64,000 nt of DNA from the NCBI RefSeq assembly GCF_030695035.1, contig NZ_JAUYTT010000001.1, forward strand, positions 1 to 64,000. Reading direction: 5' to 3'. A program made the position numbers and the translations under genes. Numbering within the stretch: the first letter of the stretch is position 1; each line of letters begins with the position of its first letter. Below are positions 49,576-57,167 of the stretch, one piece after another. Origin of the DNA: Frigidibacter sp. (GTDB taxonomy: Bacteria > Pseudomonadota > Alphaproteobacteria > Rhodobacterales > Rhodobacteraceae). The notes below the pieces were generated by a model, which saw only the letters and a list, made by a program, of their open reading frames with translations, did not search any database and was not told the origin of the DNA.

Positions 49576-49812
49576 TCACGCCATCGGCTGCAACCGCGCC
49601 AGCAGCGCGCCCGAGGCCTTGATGCCGATCGGCGCGATCACCGTCGACAGCAGGAAGGCCAGCGGCCAGGCCATCACGAAGGTCCGCGCCCATTCGGCCA
49701 GCCAAAGTGTGGTCAGCCCCATATGCAGGCCGGTGAAGATCCCGCTCATGCTGAAGGCCATCATGGCCGTCATGAAAACCTGGGCGAGGATCATATGTGT
49801 CTTGTTCTTCAT
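49576..49812 (-). CDS. DUF2798 family small membrane protein
   Basis: This 78-residue protein with two hydrophobic helices (residues ~5-27 and ~45-65: MAWPLAFLLSTVIAPIGIKA) fits the DUF2798 family of two-helix membrane proteins of unknown function. The start MKNKTHMILAQ at 49812 is used; 13 extra residues from 49851 are possible but do not fit the family. It is convergent with ygfZ. Confidence 0.75.
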   Translation of the reverse strand: MKNKTHMILAQVFMTAMMAFSMSGIFTGLHMGLTTLWLAEWARTFVMAWPLAFLLSTVIAPIGIKASGALLARLQPMA

Positions 49813-50292
49813 CTTGCGCTCCGCGTGTCTATAGGGGGGCGCAGCCGCCAACCTTGGCGGTCATGCAGCATCCCCCCTTGTCAGGGTGATGCCGCGGGTT
49901 CGAAAACATTCGACTAATTCCCGCTTGCGCGAGGGCCGGAATAACCAACCGACCTGAATTTTCCGGCAAGGCTCAGATAGGCGGCAGCCGCGCAAAGATC
50001 AATGGATTCGGGCGGGCCGGGATCGGCTCCGCCCTGCGGGTGGTCTGTGCGCGGGCGCACGCTGCTGGGGGAGGCTGCAATTCCCGACAAATTCCCTTTA
50101 CATACGCCATACATATGGCTTCTGTATGCCTTCTGTATCCCACCCCAGAGCCTCTCCAGCCCCACCCCACCGCACGCTGCGTCAACACACCGCGCCGCTG
50201 CGTTAACCGCTTTGCACAGTCCACAGGCGGTTTTGCAACGCGCGCGCCGGTCACGAACCGCCTTGACCCGTTAACCCCTGCCCCCATAATCG
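49813..50292. other. Intergenic region with no recognised gene
   Basis: About 480 bases with lower GC than the neighbours. It contains short TA-rich stretches such as CATACGCCATACATATGGC and a repeated CTTCTGTATGC-like pair near 50118-50140. Frames on both strands are short and overlap. It holds the leader of the DUF2798 gene and the trailer of efp; nothing else is supported. Confidence 0.5.
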
Positions 50293-50320
50293 CAAAAGGC
50301 CGCACCCTTCGGCGCGGCCT
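50293..50320 (-). terminator. Rho-independent terminator of efp
   Basis: On the minus strand a 7-bp stem (AGGCCGC/GCGGCCT) with a 10-base loop is followed by TTT, 24 bases after the efp stop. Confidence 0.75.
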
Positions 50321-50343
50321 CGGTCTCGTTCGGGCACCTGAAG

Positions 50344-50907
50344 TCAGGCGCGCTCGGAATATTCCATCAGTTCGGTATGCACGACGATATCCTCGTCCTG
50401 CCCCACGAAGGGCGGCACCATGATCCGCACACCATTGTCGAGGATCGCGGGCTTGAAGCTGTTCGCAGAGGTCTGGCCCTTCTGCACCGGCTCGGTTTCC
50501 ACCACCTTGCAGATCACCTTCTGCGGCAGCTGCACCGACAGGGCTTCCTCGCCGTAATACTCGACCGAGGCGGTCATCCCGTCCTGCAGGAAGGGCCGGC
50601 GGTCACCCAGCAGGTCGGCCGGAAGCTCGGTCTGCTCAAAGGTCTCGCTGTCCATGAACACCAGCATTCCATCGGTTTCATACAGGAATTGCTGGTCTTT
50701 CGTCTCCAGCCGCACCTGTTCGACCTTGTCTTCAGACCGGAAGCGCTCGTTCAGCTTGCGCCCGTCGCGCAGGTTCTTCAGCTCGACCTGGGCGAAGGCC
50801 CCGCCCTTGCCCGGCTTCACATGGCTGACCTTGACCGCAGCCCAAAGGCCGCCGTCATGCTCCACGGTGATACCTGGGCGGATTTCGTTGCCGTTGATCT
50901 TGGGCAT
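50344..50907 (-). CDS. efp: Elongation factor P
   Basis: This factor rescues ribosomes stalled at polyproline stretches. The 187-residue protein has the three expected beta domains. The loop at the tip of domain [10 protein letters not shown], keeps Lys34, the residue that EpmA modifies in many proteobacteria, rather than the Arg32 of the rhamnosylated type. The C-terminal motif [19 protein letters not shown] is typical. The start [12 protein letters not shown] at 50907 is the family start. Confidence 0.97.
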   Translation of the reverse strand: MPKINGNEIRPGITVEHDGGLWAAVKVSHVKPGKGGAFAQVELKNLRDGRKLNERFRSEDKVEQVRLETKDQQFLYETDGMLVFMDSETFEQTELPADLLGDRRPFLQDGMTASVEYYGEEALSVQLPQKVICKVVETEPVQKGQTSANSFKPAILDNGVRIMVPPFVGQDEDIVVHTELMEYSERA

Positions 50908-51127
50908 GGAACTTAAAGCCTTGTGGACTGGTTGATGGCGTATCGCCCGCACCTATATCTGGGCGGCTGCCCTGTGGCAAGCGACCGAAAGCTGGTGACG
51001 CGGGGCCCTAAGCCATGCAACACATGCATGACTGCCATACGAAATAGGGTCCCCCGAATCACTCGGGATTAGACATATTCGGCCGCACGCCAACAGACGC
51101 AAGAGCAATAAAAAAGGACCACACAAA

Positions 51128-51448
51128 ATGCGCGATTTCGTTGACGGCACCGCATTCAACTACGAGCAAGGCCAGCGCGCGCGCAAACTCTTCGCCGCCG
51201 TCGTCCTCGCCGCCCTTGATGATGCGATTGCCGATGACAAGAAATACGGCAACGGGCCGGAACAGATCGCCCGCTGGGCGCGGTCCCGTGACGGGCGCGA
51301 AGTGCTGTCCTGTGCCGGGATCGACCCGAACGAGCGGGTGGTCAAGGGCCTGATGGAATTCGTGTCGAAGGGTGTCCGCACCTCGGTCGCGCTGTCGCGC
51401 GAGGAGAGCGAGCGCCGTCACGCGCTGGAAGAAGCCGAAGCCGCCTGA
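51128..51448 (+). CDS. DUF6280-like small protein of unknown function
   Basis: This 106-residue acidic cytosolic protein (MRDFVDGTAFNYEQGQRARKL...) appears to belong to a small family conserved in Rhodobacterales, which I recall as DUF6280. It has a predicted helical core (KLFAAVVLAALDDAIADDK) and a Glu-rich C-terminal helix. The function is unknown. It forms a single-gene unit ending at a clear terminator, which suggests strong, independent expression. Confidence 0.75.
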   Translation: MRDFVDGTAFNYEQGQRARKLFAAVVLAALDDAIADDKKYGNGPEQIARWARSRDGREVLSCAGIDPNERVVKGLMEFVSKGVRTSVALSREESERRHALEEAEAA

Positions 51449-51477
51449 TCAGGCGACTTCGCTGCCGACAAGGCTTA

Positions 51478-51512
51478 CAAGACGCGCTCCACCGGGGGCG
51501 CGTCTTGTTTTT
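51478..51512 (+). terminator. Rho-independent terminator
   Basis: A perfect 10-bp stem (CAAGACGCGC/GCGCGTCTTG) with a 10-base loop is followed by TTTTT, 30 bases after the DUF6280-like gene. Confidence 0.9.
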
Positions 51513-51556
51513 ACATGTGTGATGTGAGGCAGGCCTTCGCCCGGACGGGCCACGGG

Positions 51557-52948
51557 CTACTCGAAGTCGCGCGAGGCCAGGGCCCGCTGGATCTCGCGGC
51601 GTACGAGCTTGCGGACGCTGCGGGTGATGCGCTCTCCGAGCGTGCCCTGCAATTCCTGCCGGATGATCTCGGACACCAGTGCGCGCAGCGCCGCCTCGTC
51701 CAGAACCGTCTCCTCGACATCGTCGAAGAGGCCGTCCTCGTCATCTTCCTCGGCCTCCAGCAGGTCCGTCTCTTCCGGCTCGCCGCGCAGCCAGCCGCGC
51801 CCCGCGGCCGAGATCGGCGGCGTAGCGCCCCAGCCAAGCCCGCCCGCCAGGTGCAGACGGCGGGGCTGGTTGTCCGGCACGGGATCGTCCTGCCAGTCCG
51901 GGGCCTCCGCTTTGGGGGCGTCGGCCTCATCCACGTGCAAGACCGTCTCTGGGCTGGCCATATCCTCGGCCTCAGCCGCCCAGAAGCGGTCTGCCAACTC
52001 GGGTTCAGGGTCGGCATAGGCATTCGGCTCTGCATCGGCCTCGCCCGGCAGGTCCTCGGGCTCTTCAGGCGCAAGCTCCAGCCCCTCGCCCCGCGGTTCT
52101 TCTACCCCGTCTACAACCTGGCCTTCAGGGTCATCCTCGGTCATATCGCCCGGGGCGGCCCATTCCATCGTTTCGGGATACTGGCTCCACAGCCCTTCGG
52201 GCCGTGCATCGCCAGTGTCGGAGACGAGCCGGACGGAACCCTCGGCGGCGGTTTCGGCGATGTCGGTTTCGGGTTCTACGTCCTGGCGCTCAACGCGCGG
52301 GGGCTCTGCATCCTGAGGTTCGGCATCCCCTTCGGCAAGGTCATCCACTGCGGCGCCCCTCTGTGCAACCGGGGCACCCTCGGTCATTTCGTCTTCATCC
52401 AGTGGCCGTGAAATTGCCGCGGCAAGGTCGTCGGCGAAATCCTCGAACTCGTCCGAGACCTGCGGCATCTCGCTGCCGTCCGGCTCCCAGTCGCCACCAG
52501 AGCCCGAGATCGCCGCCTCGAGTTCCGCGATGGTCTCCTCAAGGCTCGCACGCAGGCTGGCCGAGTCGGGCCGGGCCACGCGCAGGGCCGGGGTGAGCAC
52601 AAGCGGATCAGGCTGTGCAGCCGCATCAGCCTCAAGCTGGATGTCCGACACGCCGGCCTCTAGGGGTTGTTCTTCAGTTTTACCGGGCTGCTGCGGCGGG
52701 AGTTCCGCCACTAAGGAGGCGTCCAGCGCATCCTCCTCAGCCTCTGCCGAAGGCCCCGCCATCTCGGGCTGTTCGGGTTGCGGCGCAGGCGCGGCACTCA
52801 ACATCGGGCGGGGATGTGCCACGGCGGGACGGGACGCATCCCGCGTGGCCACGACACCCTGCGGGATGGTCAGATCCTCGGACACCAGCCTGCGTATGGA
52901 GGACAGCACGTCCTCGATTTCGACCTTGGTCATCGGGTCAGACATCAT
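51557..52948 (-). CDS. PopZ-like polar organizing protein candidate
   Basis: This protein of about 463 residues is dominated by a long acidic, Pro/Glu/Asp-rich disordered middle (~45-390). It has a short conserved N-terminal helix (TKVEIEDVLSSIRRLVSED) and a C-terminal helical region (ALVSEIIRQELQGTLGERI then RKLVRREIQRAL). PopZ of Caulobacter has the same layout, with an N-terminal EEILASIRRI-type helix, an acidic disordered spacer and C-terminal oligomerisation helices. Downstream of pcm and tolC, its position also matches the Caulobacter popZ neighbourhood as I recall it; valS is not in place here. If correct, it forms a polar scaffold for chromosome and cell-cycle proteins. Starts at 52948 and 52945 are both possible. 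Confidence 0.7.
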   Translation of the reverse strand: MMSDPMTKVEIEDVLSSIRRLVSEDLTIPQGVVATRDASRPAVAHPRPMLSAAPAPQPEQPEMAGPSAEAEEDALDASLVAELPPQQPGKTEEQPLEAGVSDIQLEADAAAQPDPLVLTPALRVARPDSASLRASLEETIAELEAAISGSGGDWEPDGSEMPQVSDEFEDFADDLAAAISRPLDEDEMTEGAPVAQRGAAVDDLAEGDAEPQDAEPPRVERQDVEPETDIAETAAEGSVRLVSDTGDARPEGLWSQYPETMEWAAPGDMTEDDPEGQVVDGVEEPRGEGLELAPEEPEDLPGEADAEPNAYADPEPELADRFWAAEAEDMASPETVLHVDEADAPKAEAPDWQDDPVPDNQPRRLHLAGGLGWGATPPISAAGRGWLRGEPEETDLLEAEEDDEDGLFDDVEETVLDEAALRALVSEIIRQELQGTLGERITRSVRKLVRREIQRALASRDFE

Positions 52949-53041
52949 GCCCCCTTCTGCGATGGACCAAGGGTAGCCCCGACCGCGCTGCAAGACAACC
53001 TTGGCCGGGACAAGAGGCCGCGCAGGCGCGCGGCGCGCCGA

Positions 53042-54412
53042 TCACTCTTTGCCGAGGGCGCGCAGCACGCGGTCAAGGCTTTTGCCCTGCGGGCTGGTAA
53101 GCGGTGCATTCTTGACAGCCTCGTAATACGCGGCGGGGTCATAGGTCGGGATCCCGAGGTTCAGATGCTCTGCAGTCAACAGACCCATAGAGGCCAAAAG
53201 CGAATAAATCGATACTTGCAGATTGGCCTCGGCATCGATCCGGGTGGCGCGGGCATCCAGCAGATCCTGCTCGGCATCCAGCACATCCAGCGTGGTGCGA
53301 GCCCCGAGGTTCGCCTCTTCGCGCACCCCATCATAGGCGGCGGTCGCGGCACGGATCTGCTCGTCGGTGGCGCTGATCTGGGCGCGGGCGACGGCAATGT
53401 TGGACCAAGCCTCACCCACCGATTGCCCGATGGTGACGCCGGACTGCAGCAGTGCGGCGCGCGAGGCATCGCGGCTGGCGATGGCCTGGCGGTGCAGCGA
53501 CGACAGCGAACCGCCCGAATAGATTGGCTGTGACAGGCTGACCCCGGCGGACATGGTGTCCTGCCCGTTGTCATTGCGGCCCGCCTGGACCGAGGCATCG
53601 ACGCTGGGCCCACGTTGCGCTGCGGCCAGACGCACCTGCAGTTCCGACACCGTCACCTGCCGCTGCGCCTCGCGCAGCGAGGGGTGGGTGCGCAGGGCGA
53701 TGGCCTTGGCCTCGTCCAGCGTGGCAGGCAGGGCCGGGGCGCGGGGCGCCGCAGCCAGCGTGGCCGGATAGTGGCCGGTCGCCGCCTTGTAGGCCTCACG
53801 CGCGACGCTGAGGTCGCCCGAGGCCGCGGCGGCGCTGGCACGGGCAGAGGCGAGCTGTGCCTCGGCCAAGGCCACATCGGTGCGCGTCACCTCGCCAACC
53901 TCGAAGCGGTCTTCAGCCGCGCGCAGCTCCTCGCCGATCACGCGAACGGAGTTTTCGTTGATCGCCACGTTCTCAAGGGCCGAGCGCACGTCGAAATAGG
54001 CGCTGACCGCATCCAGCAGCACACCTTGCTCGACCTGCACCAGCGCTTCCCGGCTGGCGAGCACGGTTTCCTGGGCGATCAGCACCCCCAGTTGCGAGCG
54101 GCCGCTGTCAAACAACGTGAGCGAGGCGCTGAGGCCAATCGACGCCGTATAGCCGCTGGTCTGCACGGTGCGGGCATAGCCCGAGTCGGCGACGAAGGCC
54201 AAGACCGGCCGCAGCGCCGCAATGGCGCCGGCCACATCTTCATCCGTCGCGCGCAGCACGGCGCGGTTTTGCTCCAGAAGGTTTGATTCCCGATAGGCAG
54301 AGACCAGCGCATCGGCAAGCGTCTCGGCCGAGGCCGGGGCCGCCGTTGCCAGAGCCAACCCCATCGCAAGAAGCCCTGCGCGCCATCCCGTCCGTTTCGC
54401 CTGGTATGCCAT
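53042..54412 (-). CDS. tolC: TolC family outer-membrane efflux/secretion protein
   Basis: This 456-residue protein has a signal peptide (AGLLAMGLALATAAPASA) and two repeats of long coiled helices with the TolC pattern (ETLADALVSAYRESNLLEQNRA ... LTLFDSGRSQLGVLIAQE; LSQPIYSGGSLSSLHRQ; LGARTTLDVLDAEQDLLDA). It forms the outer-membrane channel of type I secretion or RND efflux. No inner-membrane partner is adjacent. It lies between pcm and the PopZ-like gene on the same strand. Confidence 0.93.
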   Translation of the reverse strand: MAYQAKRTGWRAGLLAMGLALATAAPASAETLADALVSAYRESNLLEQNRAVLRATDEDVAGAIAALRPVLAFVADSGYARTVQTSGYTASIGLSASLTLFDSGRSQLGVLIAQETVLASREALVQVEQGVLLDAVSAYFDVRSALENVAINENSVRVIGEELRAAEDRFEVGEVTRTDVALAEAQLASARASAAAASGDLSVAREAYKAATGHYPATLAAAPRAPALPATLDEAKAIALRTHPSLREAQRQVTVSELQVRLAAAQRGPSVDASVQAGRNDNGQDTMSAGVSLSQPIYSGGSLSSLHRQAIASRDASRAALLQSGVTIGQSVGEAWSNIAVARAQISATDEQIRAATAAYDGVREEANLGARTTLDVLDAEQDLLDARATRIDAEANLQVSIYSLLASMGLLTAEHLNLGIPTYDPAAYYEAVKNAPLTSPQGKSLDRVLRALGKE

Positions 54413-54549
54413 TGCTGCCGTCCTGTTCTGCCCGAGTCCCGGTTCGCCGAATGGCGAGGCTTGCGCTTTGCGTCTTGCGCCCCGCGTCTGTCACGCACCA
54501 GGCGCGGGTTTCCGTCGCTCCAGATGCGGTACTCCGCCTTAACGCCGCC

Positions 54550-55203
54550 TTACAGAATAAAGCCGCGGCCTTTTTCGAACCCGGGAAGAACCGGGGCCGA
54601 TGCGTTGAAGGCAAAGCGCCAGGTCACCGCACCATCGGTTTTATGGCCAACGCGCGCCACGCCAAGGGCACCTTCCATGAAGATGCAGCCGATGCGGCCA
54701 CCTTCTTTCAACTGCGCCAGAATCGCCTCGGGCACCACTTCCACGGCGCCTTCGATGGTGATCACGTCATAGGGCCCGTGCTTGGCAGCGCCTGCCACCA
54801 GCGGCCCGGCGATCACCGCAGCATTATCGGCGCCCGCCTCGGACAGCACGGCCTGCGCCTCGGCTGCCAGGCTCTCATCCTCTTCGACGGCGACGACCGC
54901 CTCGGCCAGCCGCGCGATCACCGCCGCCGAATAGCCCAGACCGCAGCCGATATCGAGCACCAGCTCCGTCGGTTGAATGTTGAGCGCATCGAGCAATTTT
55001 GCCAGCGTCCGCGCCTCGAGCACCACCCGGCGCGGGCCGATGGTGAGGTTTTCGCCCATATAGGCGGCCTCGCGCAGGGCGGCCGGGACAAAGCTTTCGC
55101 GCGGAATGGCCAGCATTGCCTCAATGATCGGGAATTTGGTCACATCGTTCGGCCGGACCTGCGTATCGACCATCATCGTGCGGCGCTGTGCGTAGTCAGC
55201 CAT
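54550..55203 (-). CDS. pcm: Protein-L-isoaspartate O-methyltransferase family protein
   Basis: This 217-residue SAM-dependent methyltransferase has [19 protein letters not shown] as motif [20 protein letters not shown] near the N-terminus, and [19 protein letters not shown], replacing the usual ...GA...IP..L of PCMT. It is a divergent member of the family common in alphaproteobacteria; true isoaspartate repair is uncertain. The start at 55203 ([18 protein letters not shown]) fits relatives; the longer frame adds a non-conserved basic stretch. It lies upstream of tolC. Confidence 0.88.
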   Translation of the reverse strand: MADYAQRRTMMVDTQVRPNDVTKFPIIEAMLAIPRESFVPAALREAAYMGENLTIGPRRVVLEARTLAKLLDALNIQPTELVLDIGCGLGYSAAVIARLAEAVVAVEEDESLAAEAQAVLSEAGADNAAVIAGPLVAGAAKHGPYDVITIEGAVEVVPEAILAQLKEGGRIGCIFMEGALGVARVGHKTDGAVTWRFAFNASAPVLPGFEKGRGFIL

Positions 55204-55404
55204 GAGTGAACTCTTCGGTCTGAATTTCCTGCGCTCGTCTTGCCACAGAACCGCAGGCGCGGCAACGGCGCTTGCAGCACGTCGCACGCACTGATGACGA
55301 GGCGTGGCGCGGCTGGCACAACCCTTGGCAGCACGCGAGCCTTGGCAGCACGCGAGGCGCTTGCACGGCCCGCGGGCATGGTATAGATGCGGCACACCTC
55401 CGGC

Positions 55405-55478
55405 GGCGGGTTGGCGGAGAGGTTACGCACCGGATTGCAAATCCGTGAAGACCGGTTCGATTCCGGTACCCGCCTCCA
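55405..55478 (+). tRNA. tRNA-Cys (anticodon GCA)
   Basis: A cloverleaf with acceptor GGCGGGT/ACCCGCC, anticodon loop TTGCAAA (GCA), T-arm CCGGTTCGATTCCGG and encoded CCA at 55476-55478. Downstream lies an AT-richer gene block, so this tRNA is a plausible integration point. Confidence 0.97.
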
Positions 55479-55790
55479 AGGTTTCAAGGGATTATCCGGA
55501 GTATCCGGCGGCGGCGCGAAGTCCTTTCCCATGTCCGTCCCCGGCTGCGAGCCAACCCTTGGCACGGCATTCAGCCTTCAGCCCTCGGATCGTGCAGCCG
55601 CCTGCAAGCAGAGCGGCAGCGTATCTTATAAGTCCAAGCCGCTTCATCCGACGCGCCCATATCGCTCCACGATGTCCACCATTCGGCACTCTCAGCCTTC
55701 GCAAGGCGGCAAGACCGGGCGGATTGTGAAATTCAGCGCCGCTTCCACCGGTCGTTCGTCCGGCCGATCGACTTCAGGCATCAATGCCCT
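55479..55790. other. Region between tRNA-Cys and the atypical gene block
   Basis: About 310 bases without a supportable gene. The few open frames run through tRNA-Cys or have no protein-like composition. No second copy of the tRNA 3' end and no integrase remnant could be seen here or further right within the window. Confidence 0.5.
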
Positions 55791-56555
55791 TTACACATTA
55801 AGGCCAGCAGACCGAGCGCTGGTGACATAGGCTTCGAGATCAAGACGGTCAGCCGCAGCGACGGCCTCGGCCGTCCAAAATGCGTCGCGGTCGAGGTTCA
55901 GCGTTGTCGCGTTTGTCTTCGTTTCCGTGGCCAGAGCGTCTTGCCAAGCATCGTCAACGCGACGTGTGTCCAACCCGTAATGCTGCGCAATCGCGTGTGC
56001 GGGACCGGAATTGTGCAAAAAGCCATCGAAATTGATGAAAATTACGCGGTCGGAAGGATACTGACGAAACAGGGGGTTATTGAAGAGCGTGGCTGCAGCA
56101 AGCATGTCAGAGAATACTGTCATGTGGATAGGGCCATGCTCGTTCAGGTACCGTAGGAAAGCTTCCCTGTCGTCTTGGATGACCTCACGAGACACAAAAT
56201 CGACGTCAATGCGGCGGAAACGAAAATCTATGAACTCGGACAGAAGCGTTTTCCTGGGGTGCCGGTAGACGCAGATGAACCGGTAGTCCGGAAGCGCCCA
56301 TGACAGGATCGGCACAGGAACATGTCCGAAAGCCATCTGGTTATCGTGCAAGCTACGCAGCCGAGTGATGAAATATTGCTCAACGCTGGTGATGCTCGGA
56401 GTCCTCGCGTTCTCTTCGAAAGTGAACCTCTTGGTATCCAGATAGTCATCTTGACTGACGTGATACCCGGTATTGTCGAAACCCATGTTTTCCATGAAAG
56501 CCGCGAGAAGGTAGGTTCCGGATTTTGGAATAGTATAAATGTAGAGCTTCATCAT
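55791..56555 (-). CDS. Sulfotransferase domain protein (atypical GC)
   Basis: This 254-residue protein has the PAPS-binding loop YIYTIPKSGTYLLAAFM at residues ~5-21 and the 3'-phosphate segment CVYRHPRKTLLSEFIDFR near residue 105. It is encoded in clearly AT-richer DNA than the surroundings. GGAGG precedes tandem ATGs at 56555 and 56552; the second has the better spacing. It probably sulfates a surface glycan or lipid made with the linked GlfT2-like glycosyltransferase. It is the last gene of the atypical block, next to tRNA-Cys. Confidence 0.85.
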   Translation of the reverse strand: MMKLYIYTIPKSGTYLLAAFMENMGFDNTGYHVSQDDYLDTKRFTFEENARTPSITSVEQYFITRLRSLHDNQMAFGHVPVPILSWALPDYRFICVYRHPRKTLLSEFIDFRFRRIDVDFVSREVIQDDREAFLRYLNEHGPIHMTVFSDMLAAATLFNNPLFRQYPSDRVIFINFDGFLHNSGPAHAIAQHYGLDTRRVDDAWQDALATETKTNATTLNLDRDAFWTAEAVAAADRLDLEAYVTSARSAGLNV

Positions 56556-56579
56556 GCGCCTCCAATTCCGCGCCGGTGG

Positions 56580-57155
56580 TCACAACGCTTCGCTGCCAGC
56601 GGTGGATGAGTTGTGAAGCATCGGCGCAGCATCAAGAACGCTCCAGAGCAGGCTGTCATCCGGCGTATCAAATCGGCGCACCAGCATCACTGGGCCGTCT
56701 TCGGCGAGGGACAGCCATCCGCCCGCCTGATTGCGCAACATACAGGCACTGCCGTCCTCTCGGCGGAACATGCGCCAGCTCTGCTCTGGGCTTGGCCAGC
56801 CGAGGCCAAGATGACCAAGCCCCACCGCATCACCCATCCGGGTCAGAGCGGCGGCGCGCAGCCCTTGGTTCAGCAGGCACCAGTTGCCGCCCGCCGCCTG
56901 AACAAGATCCCATCTGATACCACTCATCCACGGCTGCACGTCCTTGGCCTCAACGGCGGCGACGCATGACTGATCCACAATGCCGTCGAGAACGCGCAGG
57001 CCGTCTTTGCCAAAGCCAAGTGCAATCCCGTCTGCCCGGTGCCCCCCTGGCAACTGACAAACCTCATGAATTGCGACGTAGCGCGAGTCCCGCCGTACTA
57101 CTGCAGAAATTTTTGTGTCGTCACGTTCAGTCATGGACCTGAATGTCTGTGTCAT
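56580..57155 (-). CDS. Hypothetical protein, possible beta-trefoil
   Basis: This 191-residue protein of unknown family lies between the glycosyltransferase (13 bases upstream) and the sulfotransferase (25 bases downstream), so it is probably in one operon with them. Repeating segments of similar shape (GNWCLLNQGLRAAALTRMG, ACMLRNQAGGWLSLAEDG, each followed by a Trp) resemble beta-trefoil or fascin-like repeats that bind sugars. There is no signal peptide. The start at 57155 or 57134 is uncertain. Confidence 0.6.
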   Translation of the reverse strand: MTQTFRSMTERDDTKISAVVRRDSRYVAIHEVCQLPGGHRADGIALGFGKDGLRVLDGIVDQSCVAAVEAKDVQPWMSGIRWDLVQAAGGNWCLLNQGLRAAALTRMGDAVGLGHLGLGWPSPEQSWRMFRREDGSACMLRNQAGGWLSLAEDGPVMLVRRFDTPDDSLLWSVLDAAPMLHNSSTAGSEAL

Positions 57156-57167
57156 TTCTCGCGACCT

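Noticed and set aside
55387-55830. Plus-strand open frame running through tRNA-Cys
   Set aside because: It overlaps a certain tRNA and has no protein-like composition.
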